This document shows, one piece after another, positions 12,733 to 24,420 of a stretch of DNA of 64,000 bases. The DNA comes from Medicago truncatula. Taxonomy: Eukaryota; Streptophyta; Magnoliopsida; Fabales; Fabaceae. The position numbers and the translations under genes were made by a program. Each line of letters starts with the position of its first letter. Position 1 is the first letter of the stretch. The DNA is taken from assembly GCF_003473485.1 (NCBI RefSeq), contig NC_053042.1:47579762-47643761 (forward strand), written 5' to 3'. A model generated the notes under the pieces. That model was not told the origin of the DNA. It did no database searches and saw nothing but the letters and a program-made list of their open reading frames with translations.

Positions 12733-15700
12733 ATGGCGACGATTTCATTGGCAAACGGTTTAAAAACTCTTTTCAGTGTTTTGGGAACTATCATGCTTGC
12801 TATCGTTCTTTACACAGTCATAACCGATGGTTTACCCTTTCGCAAAGAACTTCTCACTCCGTAATCCCTCTCTGCTCTGTTTTCTTTCTTCATTGTTATC
12901 TATATTTTAATAATAATACTTTTTTTAATTTTATTTGATACAGTTGGATGGCAGCAACTTTGATTGATTTCTATATCAATATTGCAATTTTGAGTGTATG
13001 TCAAGCTACTTAACTCTATAATCATCTTCAGTATTTAAACTTATTTACAATTTTGGTGATTCAAACTCACTATGATGATTTTGTTGTGCAATATATTGGA
13101 TTCAGAACTTCCTCTTAATTTTTGATGCAATTTTCTCCTGAAAACTTTTCACTTGTGCTGCGTGTGCTTCCATTTTGTAGTAATTTTTAATGCTAGTATT
13201 AGGGGCCTGTTTGAGCTTATCTATTGGTATAAGTACTTGTGAAACTGTTTGAGATAGCTTATGGAAACCACTTATGATTTGTCATAAGTTGTTTTCAGCT
13301 TATCTCCATAAGCTCTTCAGGATAACTTATAAAGTAGTTTGGCTTTATTTTATCTTTTGTTGCAGAGATTAGGATACTGCTTTGAATGTGTGCCAAAACT
13401 AGACAAGATAGGATTGGAGAGAGAGTTGGGGTAGCGCCTATCTTAGAAAATATGATGGAAACTTGGCTTAGGTGGTTTGAGCATGTAGAGAGAGTAGATT
13501 ATGTAGCAAGGAGAGTAGATCAGATGGAGGGTTATCAATTCACTAGAGAGAGGCAGGGAAAGACCTACAAAATCTATAAGAAAACTATTACAAAAGATCT
13601 AGAGATTAATGAGTTTGATAGAAATATGAAATTATATAGAGATCTATGTAGCTGACTCTACAAAGTGAGATAAGGCTTGATCGTTGTTTTTTACAAAGAA
13701 CTTATAGATAAACACTTATATAATATGTAACGTAAACCGTCAATTTCCTTCTGCTGCCGAACCCACTTTTCATTTAAAACATGACTAATTTTAATGGAAC
13801 GTAGTCTAATTAGCCTTGTGTCAGAGTCTCTTTCCAACCGAAGTTTCATCAGCTCTGACATATGTTTATCCGTCACACCAAACAGGCCTGGGTTATTTAC
13901 AAGGAAGCTAATTGGATCAGCTCGATTCTATGGATAATTTTACTTATCGGCCTTGGAAGGTATTGTTTTCTGTCATGATTTGATGATCATTAGTGTCTGC
14001 GTTATTGCTTAATCTATAATCTGAGGTATGAAAGGAATCTCTTTTTAACAAGACGAATTATACTTCTTTCCTTTGATATTCCAATTTTTATTACCTTGTT
14101 CAACTATACTTGTAACTCAAATAAAACTTTGAAACAAATGTCATGGTTTCGTTTTCTTTTTTGGTTTAAATACAGCTCTGAGGTACAGATAGATATTGGG
14201 TATCATGGTTTCTATTTAATTTTAAATATAGGTGCTCTAAGGGCTGTATAAAATATAAATGTGCATGACTCGTTCCAATTTCCAAGTGAATATAGGGATT
14301 TGATAATGCTGTATAATTCATCTTTGAACTGACTTTATGTAATGCATATATTTTTTTTATTTTATTGATTTGCATAAAAAATAGTCAATTTTGGTTATTT
14401 GTGTGTGTTGTGCTGACAGAAAGTCACATGATTGGTTTTTACTTAATTCTTACTTATATTGGTTTTAAATTTTAAGAGAAGATTTGACTATTGAATTACA
14501 CCCTTTTGTCTCTCTTGTAATAATAGCTCTACAGTATTTAAGTTTCTTTCTTTTTATTTTAGTCACTTGTTGCACCTATAGTGCAAGCTGACAGGATACT
14601 CTGATTTCAATCATATTATAGAAAAACAAAATACTCCTATTATAAAAGCTCAAATTGAAGTTTCTAGGCCGTAGCTTATCTTGTCTACAATAGTTTAAAG
14701 GAATCTCAAGTGCTGATTTATTTTTCCATTTCTTTGTGGTATTTTTATCGTTTCAGCATTGCTACATCTGCCTATATTGTTGTGCAATTTTTGAAGCTGT
14801 CATCTCAAGAATCTTCACAGGACCCTATGTATTATGTTCTGCTGCGACAACCACACAAGTATGTCTACAAAAAAACAACTATAGAGTAATTTTCTCTCTA
14901 CATTTGATTCACTATAGAGTAATGTTCTATAAATATATTTGGAGAAAAGGCGCAGGATGACATTTAGATAATCCTATTTCATGGTTCACTATTTTAGTTT
15001 TCCATATGATTTTATGTTTAATTTCTTGATTTTCACCATCAGTTCTAATATAATGTGATGTTTTCTATCTAGGAGTGGCACAGAACCAAAAACAAAGTGT
15101 TCTATTGTTGCGACTCTAAGAATCCTTTTCGGCATTTTGGGTGTTGTCATGCTTGGAACCTTGGTATACACTCTTGTCACTGATGGTTCTCCTTTCCGTA
15201 CAGAGCTATTGACTCCGTAAGTGCTCATATAAGCATGAACTGCGTAAATGGAGAATACATTTTCTTCTTGTTAAAAGGAATATTCCTCTCCCATAATAGT
15301 ACTTAACTTCGCTTTTCTGGTTCAGTGGGAAAAGATGCACAACATCATTACCACTCACATTCCACATTCTATGTACTGCTTACTATATGGTTGATTGAAT
15401 TTATCTATTCGCAACTTACATTATATGCATACTGCCCATTGGTAATTGGTAAACAATTGAAAGCTTATGCATAGATTGCAGTGTGGACAACATTGATTTT
15501 GAAAGTTGTGATTTATAAAGTGCTTATAATTCTTCATTTTCCTAGTTGAAATATTCACCAAGGCAACACATGCACTTTCTGTGTGTCATTCAAGTATATA
15601 TTTGCAACCTTGTCATGCTCATGTGAGTAAGTTTCTGCACAGCTTCTGCTTGTGGCAGTCGCTTATCTTTTTTGGGAATGTCACAAGCTCCAAAATGTTT

Positions 15701-17662
15701 ACAGGTGGATGGATGCAACACTTGTTGACTTCTACATCAATGTTGTAGCTCTAGCAGTAAGTCGACATTTTTTTTAATCTTAGTAGCTCTAAATGGTAAA
15801 AAATATATAAATCTATTTCGTCACTATTTAAATTTATTTAAATGACTCGGAGGATTAATATTCAAGAAGTCACTTAAAATTGTTGTCTTTTGTCCAAAAA
15901 TAGATGCAAGACACTTTATAAGTGTATTTTGTGCTTCCAAGTGCAATACGGGGCTATAACAGAATGACTTAATTACAGACAATTGCAAATACTTTTGAGA
16001 CTGATCTATTTGATTACTGACCAGTGACCATTAAAAGATCTCAAGATAATCAAAAAGTATTTGTGAATTCAAGGTTATGATGAATACTGTATAAGAATGT
16101 GAACGTTTTAATATCAGTACTCAGCACACTTGTTTTCGTTTGAATTTAAGCATTACAACTCTTCATTCAATTCCAGGTCTGGGTTGCTTACAAAGAATCT
16201 AGTTGGATTTACGCGGTCTTTTGGGTGATTCTATTGATATGTTTTGGCAGGTTAGTCCATACTATTTTATGTTTGCTTATTGGTTGATGACGAAAATTAG
16301 CTATTATTCGAAAATACTTTTATCTAGGATGTTAAATAATTTTAATTTTTTTACAGGTTATAAATTTCATTGAGCAGTTTGTTTAATTTTCAAATTTTCT
16401 TTGATTAAGACGTCAATTTTTTTTTTTTTTTTTCTGTCGTAAGAAAATAATGTATGATATATAGTATATTACTGTATAAATGATATTGTGCCCTATATTG
16501 GTGCTTATTTTTTTGGATATTCTAGAGGATGCATGAAGGAAAAAAAGTCTGTTTTTTAGTATTTTTGTTAAGATACCTCTGGTTATATATTTTAGAACCG
16601 ATACCTCTGTTTACACAAGTGGAACAATGGTTTATGCCAGTTAACATATACATCAGGGGACTTTATCGTATAAAATTTTAATCCACATGGCACAGTTTTC
16701 TCTTTCAAATTCTTGAAGACGTTAGTTTGAGGACTTTCCTTGAACATTAAATGACAATTAACAATAAATAACAGGAGCATAAGGAAGTTTCCTACCAATT
16801 TGACAAAAGCTCTTTTCTATAACATTATAAATGCTGAATAGCTGGGTCGGGAATGCCAGTGGCAGCCCTAACATGATCTTTGAGTAATACCCATTTATTA
16901 ATTTTGAACTTCCTTATGCTATGTCTGTTCAGAGTTGAGGCTAAGCTGGTTTTTTCATTATAAAAATTGGAGGCATATAGTTCGTTCCTAGACAAGTTGG
17001 CTCACAGTGATTCTATTCCTTGACAAGTTGAGCATAAGGATCCTGTGGCAACCGATGACATTTAATCATAGATGTCAAATGCACCTGGTCTATGTGGTGT
17101 TAGTTATATATATCAAAATAATAAATAGAAAATGAGAAATATGTTTTAAGATGAAGATTCACACGTAGATTTGGAGCTTTGCATTATAGCTTTGAAGGAG
17201 ATGTGTCATCTATATCTATCATTCCTGTGTTCTTATCCCTTTAATCTTTTACCCTATCATAAGGTGCATGCTTCACATGGTTCTAACAGTAACATCTTTT
17301 TATGTGTGGCTGACTGTTATTTACTTTTCCAAACTTTCAGTATTACCAGTTGCATGTACGTAGTATTGCAGCTGTTCCAGATATCTAGTCAAGATCCTGC
17401 TTATCTTATTTTAGTGCGTCATAGTGACAGGCAAGTATACATAATACATAGCAAAAAAAATTTCTTTAGATTTTTTTATCAATTATATTTGAGACTGAAA
17501 TATGCATGAAGCAACATAATTTTTGGGCTGGCAGAATCCTTTAACTGTTAAGTTTGTGTTCTGTCTTAATACGGCTGTCTTAATAAGAATCCTCTACAAC
17601 TAAACAAATAAATGTTCTTTCTTAATTTTATTAATTTATTTAGAAACGGCAATGATTGTTGA
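12733..17662 (+). CDS. DUF1475-type membrane protein with internally duplicated exon module
   Basis: Exons: 12733-12860, 12944-12995, 13886-13959, 14757-14858, 15073-15216, 15705-15756, 16177-16250, 17341-17430 and a probable last exon 17644-17662. Total 735 nt, 244 residues. The protein is two copies of one unit: a hydrophobic helix (LFSVLGTIMLAIVLYTVITDG), PFRKELLTPWM, a second helix (TLIDFYINIAILS), YKEANW, a third helix and then GSIATSAYIVVQ; the second copy repeats all of this. I recognise the plant DUF1475 family (about 250 residues, function unknown). It is probably an integral membrane protein. Exon 8 ends in AG|GCAAGT, a GC-type donor supported by the aligned position in exon 4. The last exon is my weakest call. 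Intron 2 contains MITE and RTE-type LINE sequence. Confidence 0.82.
13203..13345. repeat. CTTAT-type MITE fragment in DUF1475 intron 2
   Basis: It begins ggcctgtttgagcttatct and continues with words such as cttatggaaaccacttatg and ataagttgttttcagctta. It matches the family seen at 1426, 40929 and 49348. The matching end ccaaacaggcc lies at 13878-13888, across the acceptor of exon 3, with an RTE fragment and other sequence between. Confidence 0.55.
13370..13690 (+). mobile_element. RTE-type LINE 3' coding fragment in an intron
   Basis: The frame at 13386-13655 reads RIGERVGVAPILENMMETWL, RWFEHVERVDYVARRVDQ and TITKDLEINEFDRNM. This matches the conserved C-terminal tail of plant RTE-clade retrotransposons (RWFGHVERRP..VRRVDQ...KDLEINDLDRNM). 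Only this end is present, and it probably has no function in the host gene. Confidence 0.75.
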
Positions 17663-19025
17663 TGGTAGGGCAGAAAACAAATATAAGGGGCTTTCTGCCG
17701 AGGCAACATAGCAATGGCTTGGCGTTAATGAGCAAAAGACGTGGTATCAGGTATGTTCTTGCACACTATTTGACAATCACTTTGTTATTAGGTGATTTTC
17801 ATGTGGGTCTCACTAAAAATTTGGAGCCACTTTGTTTGCTAAGACTAGCATGAAATTCACCGAATAAAAAATAGTACATTGTGATTTGTAATGTAAACAA
17901 TGTGTTTTTAGTATTTCTGCTGCATATTGAGCTTAACATCTCGCATTATTGATAATTATAGGAAGTAAAAATGGACCAGATAATCCCTGAACAGATATTG
18001 TGACCCCAGAATACAGAAAACTAACATACTGATGAAATTGATGCGTGGAGATCGTCTCTGTAAACACTAGCTCACAGATGGACGATGTTATTCTCCCTAG
18101 ACATAAATAAACGAAACATAGTTATATCCCTAGTGTAATTGTTGACCTGTACTTTATTGGGCATTCATTTTTTTTATCCTGTAAATGAATTGAATAATAA
18201 TGTGTAATAGTCGGAATGGGGGATAATGTTCGATCATAGCTCAAGTATCCATCAATTTGTTACTACCACTTGCATCTTTTACTTTATATCTGCACGGGTT
18301 CCTACATAAATATTAAGGAAATTGAAAACATATATCCATTGAAGTGAAGGAAACTACGTAGAAAAATAAAGGAACATGATTGCAACACAAGAATTTAACG
18401 TTTAAAACTCTAAAATAGGATAAAACCACAACATCCAGAAAATAAAACCATGTGAATTTTTTTACAATACATAGACTTCTCTTTAAATCCTACTATTCCT
18501 AGTAGACTCACACCCTCAAAAGCAAATATCTGAGTTACATCACACAATACACTGACAAAAGTATAAGAGAAAAAATGAAAGTCAGATACAACTTTTAACT
18601 AAAAAAAAACATATTAGTGCCTATGAAAAAATAGGTCATGTGTGATAACACCCTAAACATGCTCATGGCCACCCAATTATAACTTACAAAGTGTCGAAGA
18701 ATTTTGACACTTTAAAAATTATATTGAGTAGAGATCATTGTGTACAATTTAACAGCAGAAAATATTTATCAAAATAAGTGTGCATCTGTTCTACTTTTTG
18801 AGGAATAAAAATTTGATTTTAGACAAGTTTGGTTAGAGTTTATCTTGCCCCATAGTTAATTATAAAATTGATTTTTAGACTCAAATTTATTGTTTAACTC
18901 ATGTTTACGTGAATCTAAATATAAATCATTTTACTACAACTCATTTTAGAGAATGAATATATTCAAAATCAATTGTTGTTACCACATAACCAATCATACA
19001 TTAAATAGCCTTTGAGATTTCTATG
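17663..19025. other. 3' UTR of DUF1475 gene 1 and intergenic region
   Basis: A short alternative frame (17643-17708, ending SAEAT) lies just past the proposed stop but is out of phase with exon 8. From about 18250 onward the sequence is AT-rich and I see no gene. Confidence 0.4.
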
Positions 19026-19037
19026 GTGTCTTTACTA

Positions 19038-19215
19038 ATTTTGTTTTGGCTTTCGCACCGGTTTCCGATCCACTAAAGGTGGGCGACTAATCCGGCTCGT
19101 GCGTAGAGGCATGCGCACTGGCCAAGCGTTGTTCCCCCTGGGAATTGAACCCGATATTCCCCGGGTACGTCATTGGAAGGAGCACCTTGCCACTGGAGCC
19201 CAATCAACTTAGTTT
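19038..19215 (-). mobile_element. tRNA-derived SINE with perfect 12-bp target duplication
   Basis: On the minus strand the 178-bp element contains the internal promoter-like box cgggttcaattcccaggg and ends in gcgaaagccaaaacaaaatt, an A-rich tail. It is bounded on both sides by GTGTCTTTACTA (19026-19037 and 19216-19227). A 12-bp direct repeat with an A-rich 3' end is the mark of LINE-driven retroposition. The element lies between the two DUF1475 genes. Confidence 0.85.
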
Positions 19216-19227
19216 GTGTCTTTACTA

Positions 19228-20316
19228 CTTGTTGACTGCGATTAAAAAGAAAATAAAGGGAAACAGTGGGTTTTAAGAAATTTACTGGGAATATATCTGT
19301 TACTGGAAATTTCTTATCACGTATTCTTAAGTGTGATAAGAAGCAAAGGAGATTTTTTTTTTCTTTTCTCCATAACAGATACGTGATCAATATCCTTCAA
19401 AAAAAAAATAAAGATACATGATCAATAAGATTTTTTTTTTTTTGAGGCAATAAGATAGAGCTTGATGATATGAAAATTGTTTTTTTTAGTAAAAAAAACT
19501 TGATTTTAAAATTGGCATCTTAAGAGGTGAGAGTAAGTTTTTTTTTCTTCTTTTGACCGAAGATGAGAGTAATTTATCAAGTAAATAAATTGATCGCTCC
19601 TATTTTATCATTATTATAGTGACAGTGATTTTGCCTTGTGACGTTGAGAGACTATGAATAAGAACACTTCCCATACCAAACAAATTCCTTACGTATCCCG
19701 TTGGCATATTATTGGGAACAAATTTTGCATGTGGTTACATCTTCAACACCAATTCATCCTTTGCTTATTCGGAAATTGGGAACACCAAGAACGAATTGTT
19801 TGAAAGAACCGAATTCAATTTCTGAGTGGAACAATTCTTGGCTAGACTATACTAGGGGCGTTAAGGGTTAACACAAAAAAACAATCAATTATTACGGCCT
19901 CTGCCTAACGGTCATAAACTCATATGCATCCTATCATTTAGATTTCGCAGATTAATAAATTTTATAAATGTCTTTTTACACAATTTTTTTATAATCATAT
20001 AAATGATAATGAATAATAAAATAGTGGGATTACTCTTAATCTTGTATTTATCATTTGATTATTTCTTATGAACGTTTTTTGGGTACTATTCTCACCAACA
20101 TTTTTAATCAAACTACTATGGTACAATTGTCGGGTGAAAGATGCATGTTTAGATTTTACAAGTGAAAAGAATGTGTATGAAGATATTTATAGGTGAGAGT
20201 TTTGGATTATATATACAAGTAGCAAAACACCTACGAGAACATCTATACTCTTGCAATTGTTGAATCAAGAGTAGACGATTTTCTTTGATGAATTTATTCT
20301 CCTCCGGTCTCTGACA
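19228..20316. other. Intergenic region upstream of DUF1475 gene 2
   Basis: AT-rich sequence with several T-runs; no gene seen. The last 150 bases probably hold the promoter and 5' UTR of the next gene (ttatatatacaagtagc at about 20207 is a possible TATA region). Confidence 0.4.
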
Positions 20317-22407
20317 ATGACGACGGGTTTGAGACCTCTGTTTGGTGCTTATGGAGCTCTCATGCTTACTACTCTTCTTTGCGCTCTCTTAATCGATGGT
20401 CCCCCCTTTCGCAAACATTTTTTTTACTCCGTAATCTCTCTCTCTTACAACGTTAATTGAATGTCAACTACATGATCAAGACACTTGTTTTTTTAACAGA
20501 AAACAATGTAGTACTTAGTATTATTTTTCATCCGACTCAGGTGGATGGTAGCAACTTTGACTGATTTTTATATCAACGTTATCATTTTAAGTGTAAGTTA
20601 ACCAACTACTTAACTCTCTATAATCTTCTTCACTATTTTTGTGATTTTTGTTTCTGACATATGGTTGTTTATCACATTAGGCATGGGTTGCTCACAAGGA
20701 AGCTAATTGGATCAGCTTAATTCTATGGATAATTTCATTTATCTTCCTTGGAAGGTATTATTTTTTCTCATCAAGAAACTTCTTTCAGCAGGATGATGTA
20801 TATTTCTTGCCTTTGATATTTTTCCAATTTTTATTACATTGTTCTCTTATGATTATCACTCAAATGATATTTCCAACCAAATGTCATTGTTATGATTATC
20901 TTCTTTATGATCATTTAAAGGATTCTCAAGGACTGATTTATTTTGACAATTTTTTAGTGGTCTTTTGTGATTGTTTCAGCATTGCTCCCTGTGCCTATAT
21001 TGTCGTGCAAATTTCGAAGTTAACATCATCGCAGGATCTTATGTATTATATTTTGTTGCGGTATGTATACAAAAATGCAACAGTAGAGTAAAGTTCTCTC
21101 TACATTTGGCATTCTTTTAAAAATATTGTAATTTTCTTGCTCCTGGTTAATGGTGTCACTTTGATTGCCATTATGTGTTACTATAGCGTTCAAGGATTTA
21201 ATTTGTTTGGAATTTGTGAAATCTATGAATTTTAAGGTGTAACCTGATTATTTAATTTTCTTCTCATAACTTAATTTTATGATATAAATTATTGTTTATC
21301 CATGTTGTGAAAACTATTCCTGCCGAATTGAGTAGTTCTATAAAAGATAATATCCATCAAGAAGTTCACGTCGATACTTAGAGAATCCGATTTCATGGCC
21401 TTGTTTTCTGCATGATTTTAATGTATTGATTTTCATCATCAATTCAAATTGATTTTTTTATTTTTTTATACCTAGGAATGACACAGAGCTAAAGCCCAAG
21501 TATTCTTTTGTTGTGACTCTAAGAATACTTTTCAGCATTTTGGGTGCTGTCATGCTTGGAACCTTAGGGTACACGCTTGTCACCGATGGTTCTCCTTTCC
21601 GTATAGAACTTTTGACTTCGTAAGGGCTTCATATTTGTTATTATTATTCTTGATGTTATCCCTATTGTCGACATAAGGACGATTGAACCCTTCTAATGTA
21701 TGCATCTGCTGCATGAATGGAGTATACTTTTTCTTGTCGAGAAAAGGAATATTCCTCCTGTACTAGTACTTAACTCCGCTTTCCTTGTTCAACCGGAAAA
21801 TACACATAACTTCATTATCATTCAAATTCCACATTCTATGTTCTGTCTTCTGAATAGTTGCAGGAATTTATCTATTCTCAACATGTTGTCTATGCTTTTT
21901 TTTTTTTTACATTTTTTTGGGTTAAATTTTTATCACGCATTGTGAATCTGACGGAATGATTTTTGGCAATCCTTATGATGGACCGGCTTCATCATGTTCC
22001 TCGAACCTCCTAAGGCCTTAGCAAAACAATTGTTTAAAGAAGCTGAATAATAATATTCATGGTGTGCAGATGAATGGTGGAAATCTTCATCGTTTGTCTT
22101 TGCTTCCAAATCCACGACCGTCATCAGTATTAATTTATAAAAAGGAAAGCGAAATTAAGTAAACAACATTTCAAAACAAAATATTTTCAAGAAGTTTCTT
22201 TTGTTCAAATGCTTTTAACCTTTTACCTATCATAAGGTGCATGATTCACTAGGTTCTAACAACTCTAACATCTTATTTTTTTGTGACCGACGGTAATTAA
22301 CTTTTCCAAAATTTCAGCATCACGACTTGCGTCTATGTTGTATGGCAGCTGTTCCAGATATCTTGTTACGATCCTGCTTACTTTATTTTAGTGAAACATA
22401 GTCACAG
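20317..22407 (+). pseudogene. Tandem DUF1475 paralogue with lost exons and an exon-1 frameshift
   Basis: Recognisable exons: 20317-20430, 20541-20592, 20681-20754, 20980-21060, 21476-21619 and 22318-22407. They align one to one with exons 1-5 and 8 of the gene at 12733, and the splice sites are kept. Two defects are visible. In exon 1 an eight-T run makes the exon 114 nt instead of the 113 needed for phase, so the next exon would stop within about eight codons. The counterparts of exons 6 and 7 (126 nt in the intact gene) are absent; since 126 is divisible by three, joining exon 5 to the last exon keeps the frame. The loss removes the WMDATLVDFYIN and AYKESSWIYAVFW helices of the second module. 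No final exon was found. It could be expressed if the T-run is an assembly error or a nearby donor is used. Confidence 0.7.
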
Positions 22408-23305
22408 GCAAGTATCTGTGTCATTTGTTTGTTTCAATTTTTGGACATTGTATTTATGACTGAAATATGCATGACACAACATTTTTTTGGGGCTGGCAGA
22501 ATTGTAACTGTTAAGTTAGTGTTCTGTCATAATGAGACTGTTAATTTGATAATCTGGTTAAGGATTAACACATAATGGAAGAAAGGAAGGCCATCTAAGT
22601 TCCAACCTATACTTGCAGTACTAGTAACCTTTATCTCTCTTTTAAATGTTAATATAAGTGGATTCCTGGGTTCATGTGGTATGCTCTCACAAATCTCTAA
22701 GTGGTATTCTTACAAACTCTAACAATCTCTTTGCTACTGGCAGGGCCGGTCTAACAGATGTGTAGGCCTAAAGCGAATTTCAAAATGCGGCTTTTTTTAT
22801 GAGGTTATACAGTGTATGTATATAATGTATATCTTTTGGGGCATATTATACTGCATCATTCGCATGATGCAGTGGTTACTGCTCTTATGCTAGCTGCTAA
22901 GTTCTTCTAAGATCGATTGCTACCTTAATTATGCTGATAGAGGCCTTCGACCACATCATGGATGCATCCGTAAGTACCTTGCTGATTAAATAATACCGAC
23001 AAAGGTTTTGAACTTGCACAAGAAAAAGGACAGAGACCTTGGACAGATGCTGAGTTCTTCAATGATACATGATTTGTGTAATGTGAAGATATATACAAAG
23101 ATGACAAGTAATAGTGTATAATGAAAGTAAAGTTGTGAAAATGTATTTCTATAACGAATGGAAAGATCGTTTATAGGTTGTATATGTTTGATAGTAGAAT
23201 TCCCAAATTAATTAGTCTAAATAGCTAAATTCACAAGTAACCAGTATCAGGCAGAGTAAAAATGTTGGAGTGAACAATTACAGTCACAATTCCATGTTAT
23301 GTTTC
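22408..23305. other. Intergenic region after DUF1475 gene 2
   Basis: The first part still aligns with intron 8 of the first DUF1475 gene (ggctggcagaat, actgttaag). At 22742 the words cagggccggtct and taggcctaaagcgaattt resemble one end of a known type of plant DNA transposon, but I find no partner end. No gene seen. Confidence 0.35.
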
Positions 23306-23313
23306 TTCACAGG

Positions 23314-23743
23314 CAGGGTGTGGCAATAGCCACACCAGCCCAGGCCCAGTTTTTAACTTTTTTTGTATTTGTCCACTACAGCCAGTCAAGCCCATCAGTA
23401 TTACAGTCAGTTTCTTTCCTGATTTAACCTCACACCCCAATAATTATACCCCCACCCCCACCCCTACAAATTCAATATACAAATACTAATTTTAACCATT
23501 TTCAAGATCACACCCATTCACCTATCGCTCATCAACTTCAATTGACACTTGTTGCTTATGCTAGGATTCACAGAGATGTTAGTGGTTTTTCCTATAAGGT
23601 TAATTTGTGTTAATTTAATTCAATCATTTAATCTTTGTTGCTACAACTATTTTTAATACGACTTCTAATTAAATTTAATATTATTTAATAATTTGACAAA
23701 AAAATTTAGCCTCACTAATATTGTGAGTCCAGGTCCGCCCATG
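23314..23743. mobile_element. Non-autonomous hAT-like element with perfect 8-bp target duplication
   Basis: The 430-bp element begins cagggtgtggcaatagccac and ends gtgagtccaggtccgcccatg. The ends are short imperfect inverted repeats of the CAGGGGCGGA type. Flanking direct repeats TTCACAGG (23306-23313 and 23744-23751) match exactly. The 8-bp duplication and the CAGGG ends point to the hAT superfamily. No transposase frame is present. Confidence 0.8.
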
Positions 23744-24298
23744 TTCACAGGTTTAGACATGCTTCGAATGTTACAAAAATTGGTAACGATTTGGTTACCA
23801 TATGTAACGTGTTTATCAATCATTTTTGAGATAAGGAACACTAAGTTATACTTATTCTAACTTTCTAAGTATGCAGTAGTTACACAAATTAGAATGATTT
23901 GGTTACCATATGGACTTGATAAATGTTCCTATCTTATCTAACATAAATTAACTTTTCAATTAATCATTATAGTTCATATTAACCAAATTTATCCACTCAA
24001 ACTTTTTCAATATTAGGTAGCTCGCACTCAAAGTTCAGTTGATCAAGCAAATCACAATATATAATAAAATCAGCAAATTAATTATAAATATTAAACATAA
24101 GCAGTAGCATGTTAATCACTCAAGTGAAATAGCTTGCAAGTTCATTTTACCCTAGCTAGAGAAATATTAAACAATCAGATTTGATCTCATTTCATATCTG
24201 AGATATAGATTAGTAATGGAGAACTAAAAACAAAATTAAGGAAGAGATACAATCAATTGTTTCTTCAAGATGATACAATTTCAAGATGATGCTTCGGG

Positions 24299-24420
24299 TG
24301 TTGGGTAGCTCAATTGGTTTGAGCTAAGAGATAAGAAGTTGGAAGTCTTAGGTTCAAATTTAGACAAGGGATAAAAAATTAATCTAACATAATTAAAAAG
24401 AAACAAAGGTCTCAATTATT
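24299..24420 (+). mobile_element. tRNA-derived SINE remnant
   Basis: The A box tagctcaattgg (about 24306) and B box ggttcaaattt (about 24351) have the spacing of a tRNA-like internal promoter. An A-rich tail follows. It cannot fold as a full tRNA. I found no clear target duplication. Confidence 0.55.

Noticed and set aside
17643-17711. Alternative last exon of DUF1475 gene 1 ending GLSAEAT
   Set aside because: It is the longest frame there but is out of phase with both possible donors of exon 8. Kept only as a note.
22741-22790. Possible second hAT element starting cagggccggtct
   Set aside because: Only one end is visible. No matching end or target duplication was found.
24299-24370. Possible tRNA gene
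   Set aside because: A and B boxes are present, but no acceptor stem or anticodon arm can be formed, and an A-rich tail follows. It is a SINE.
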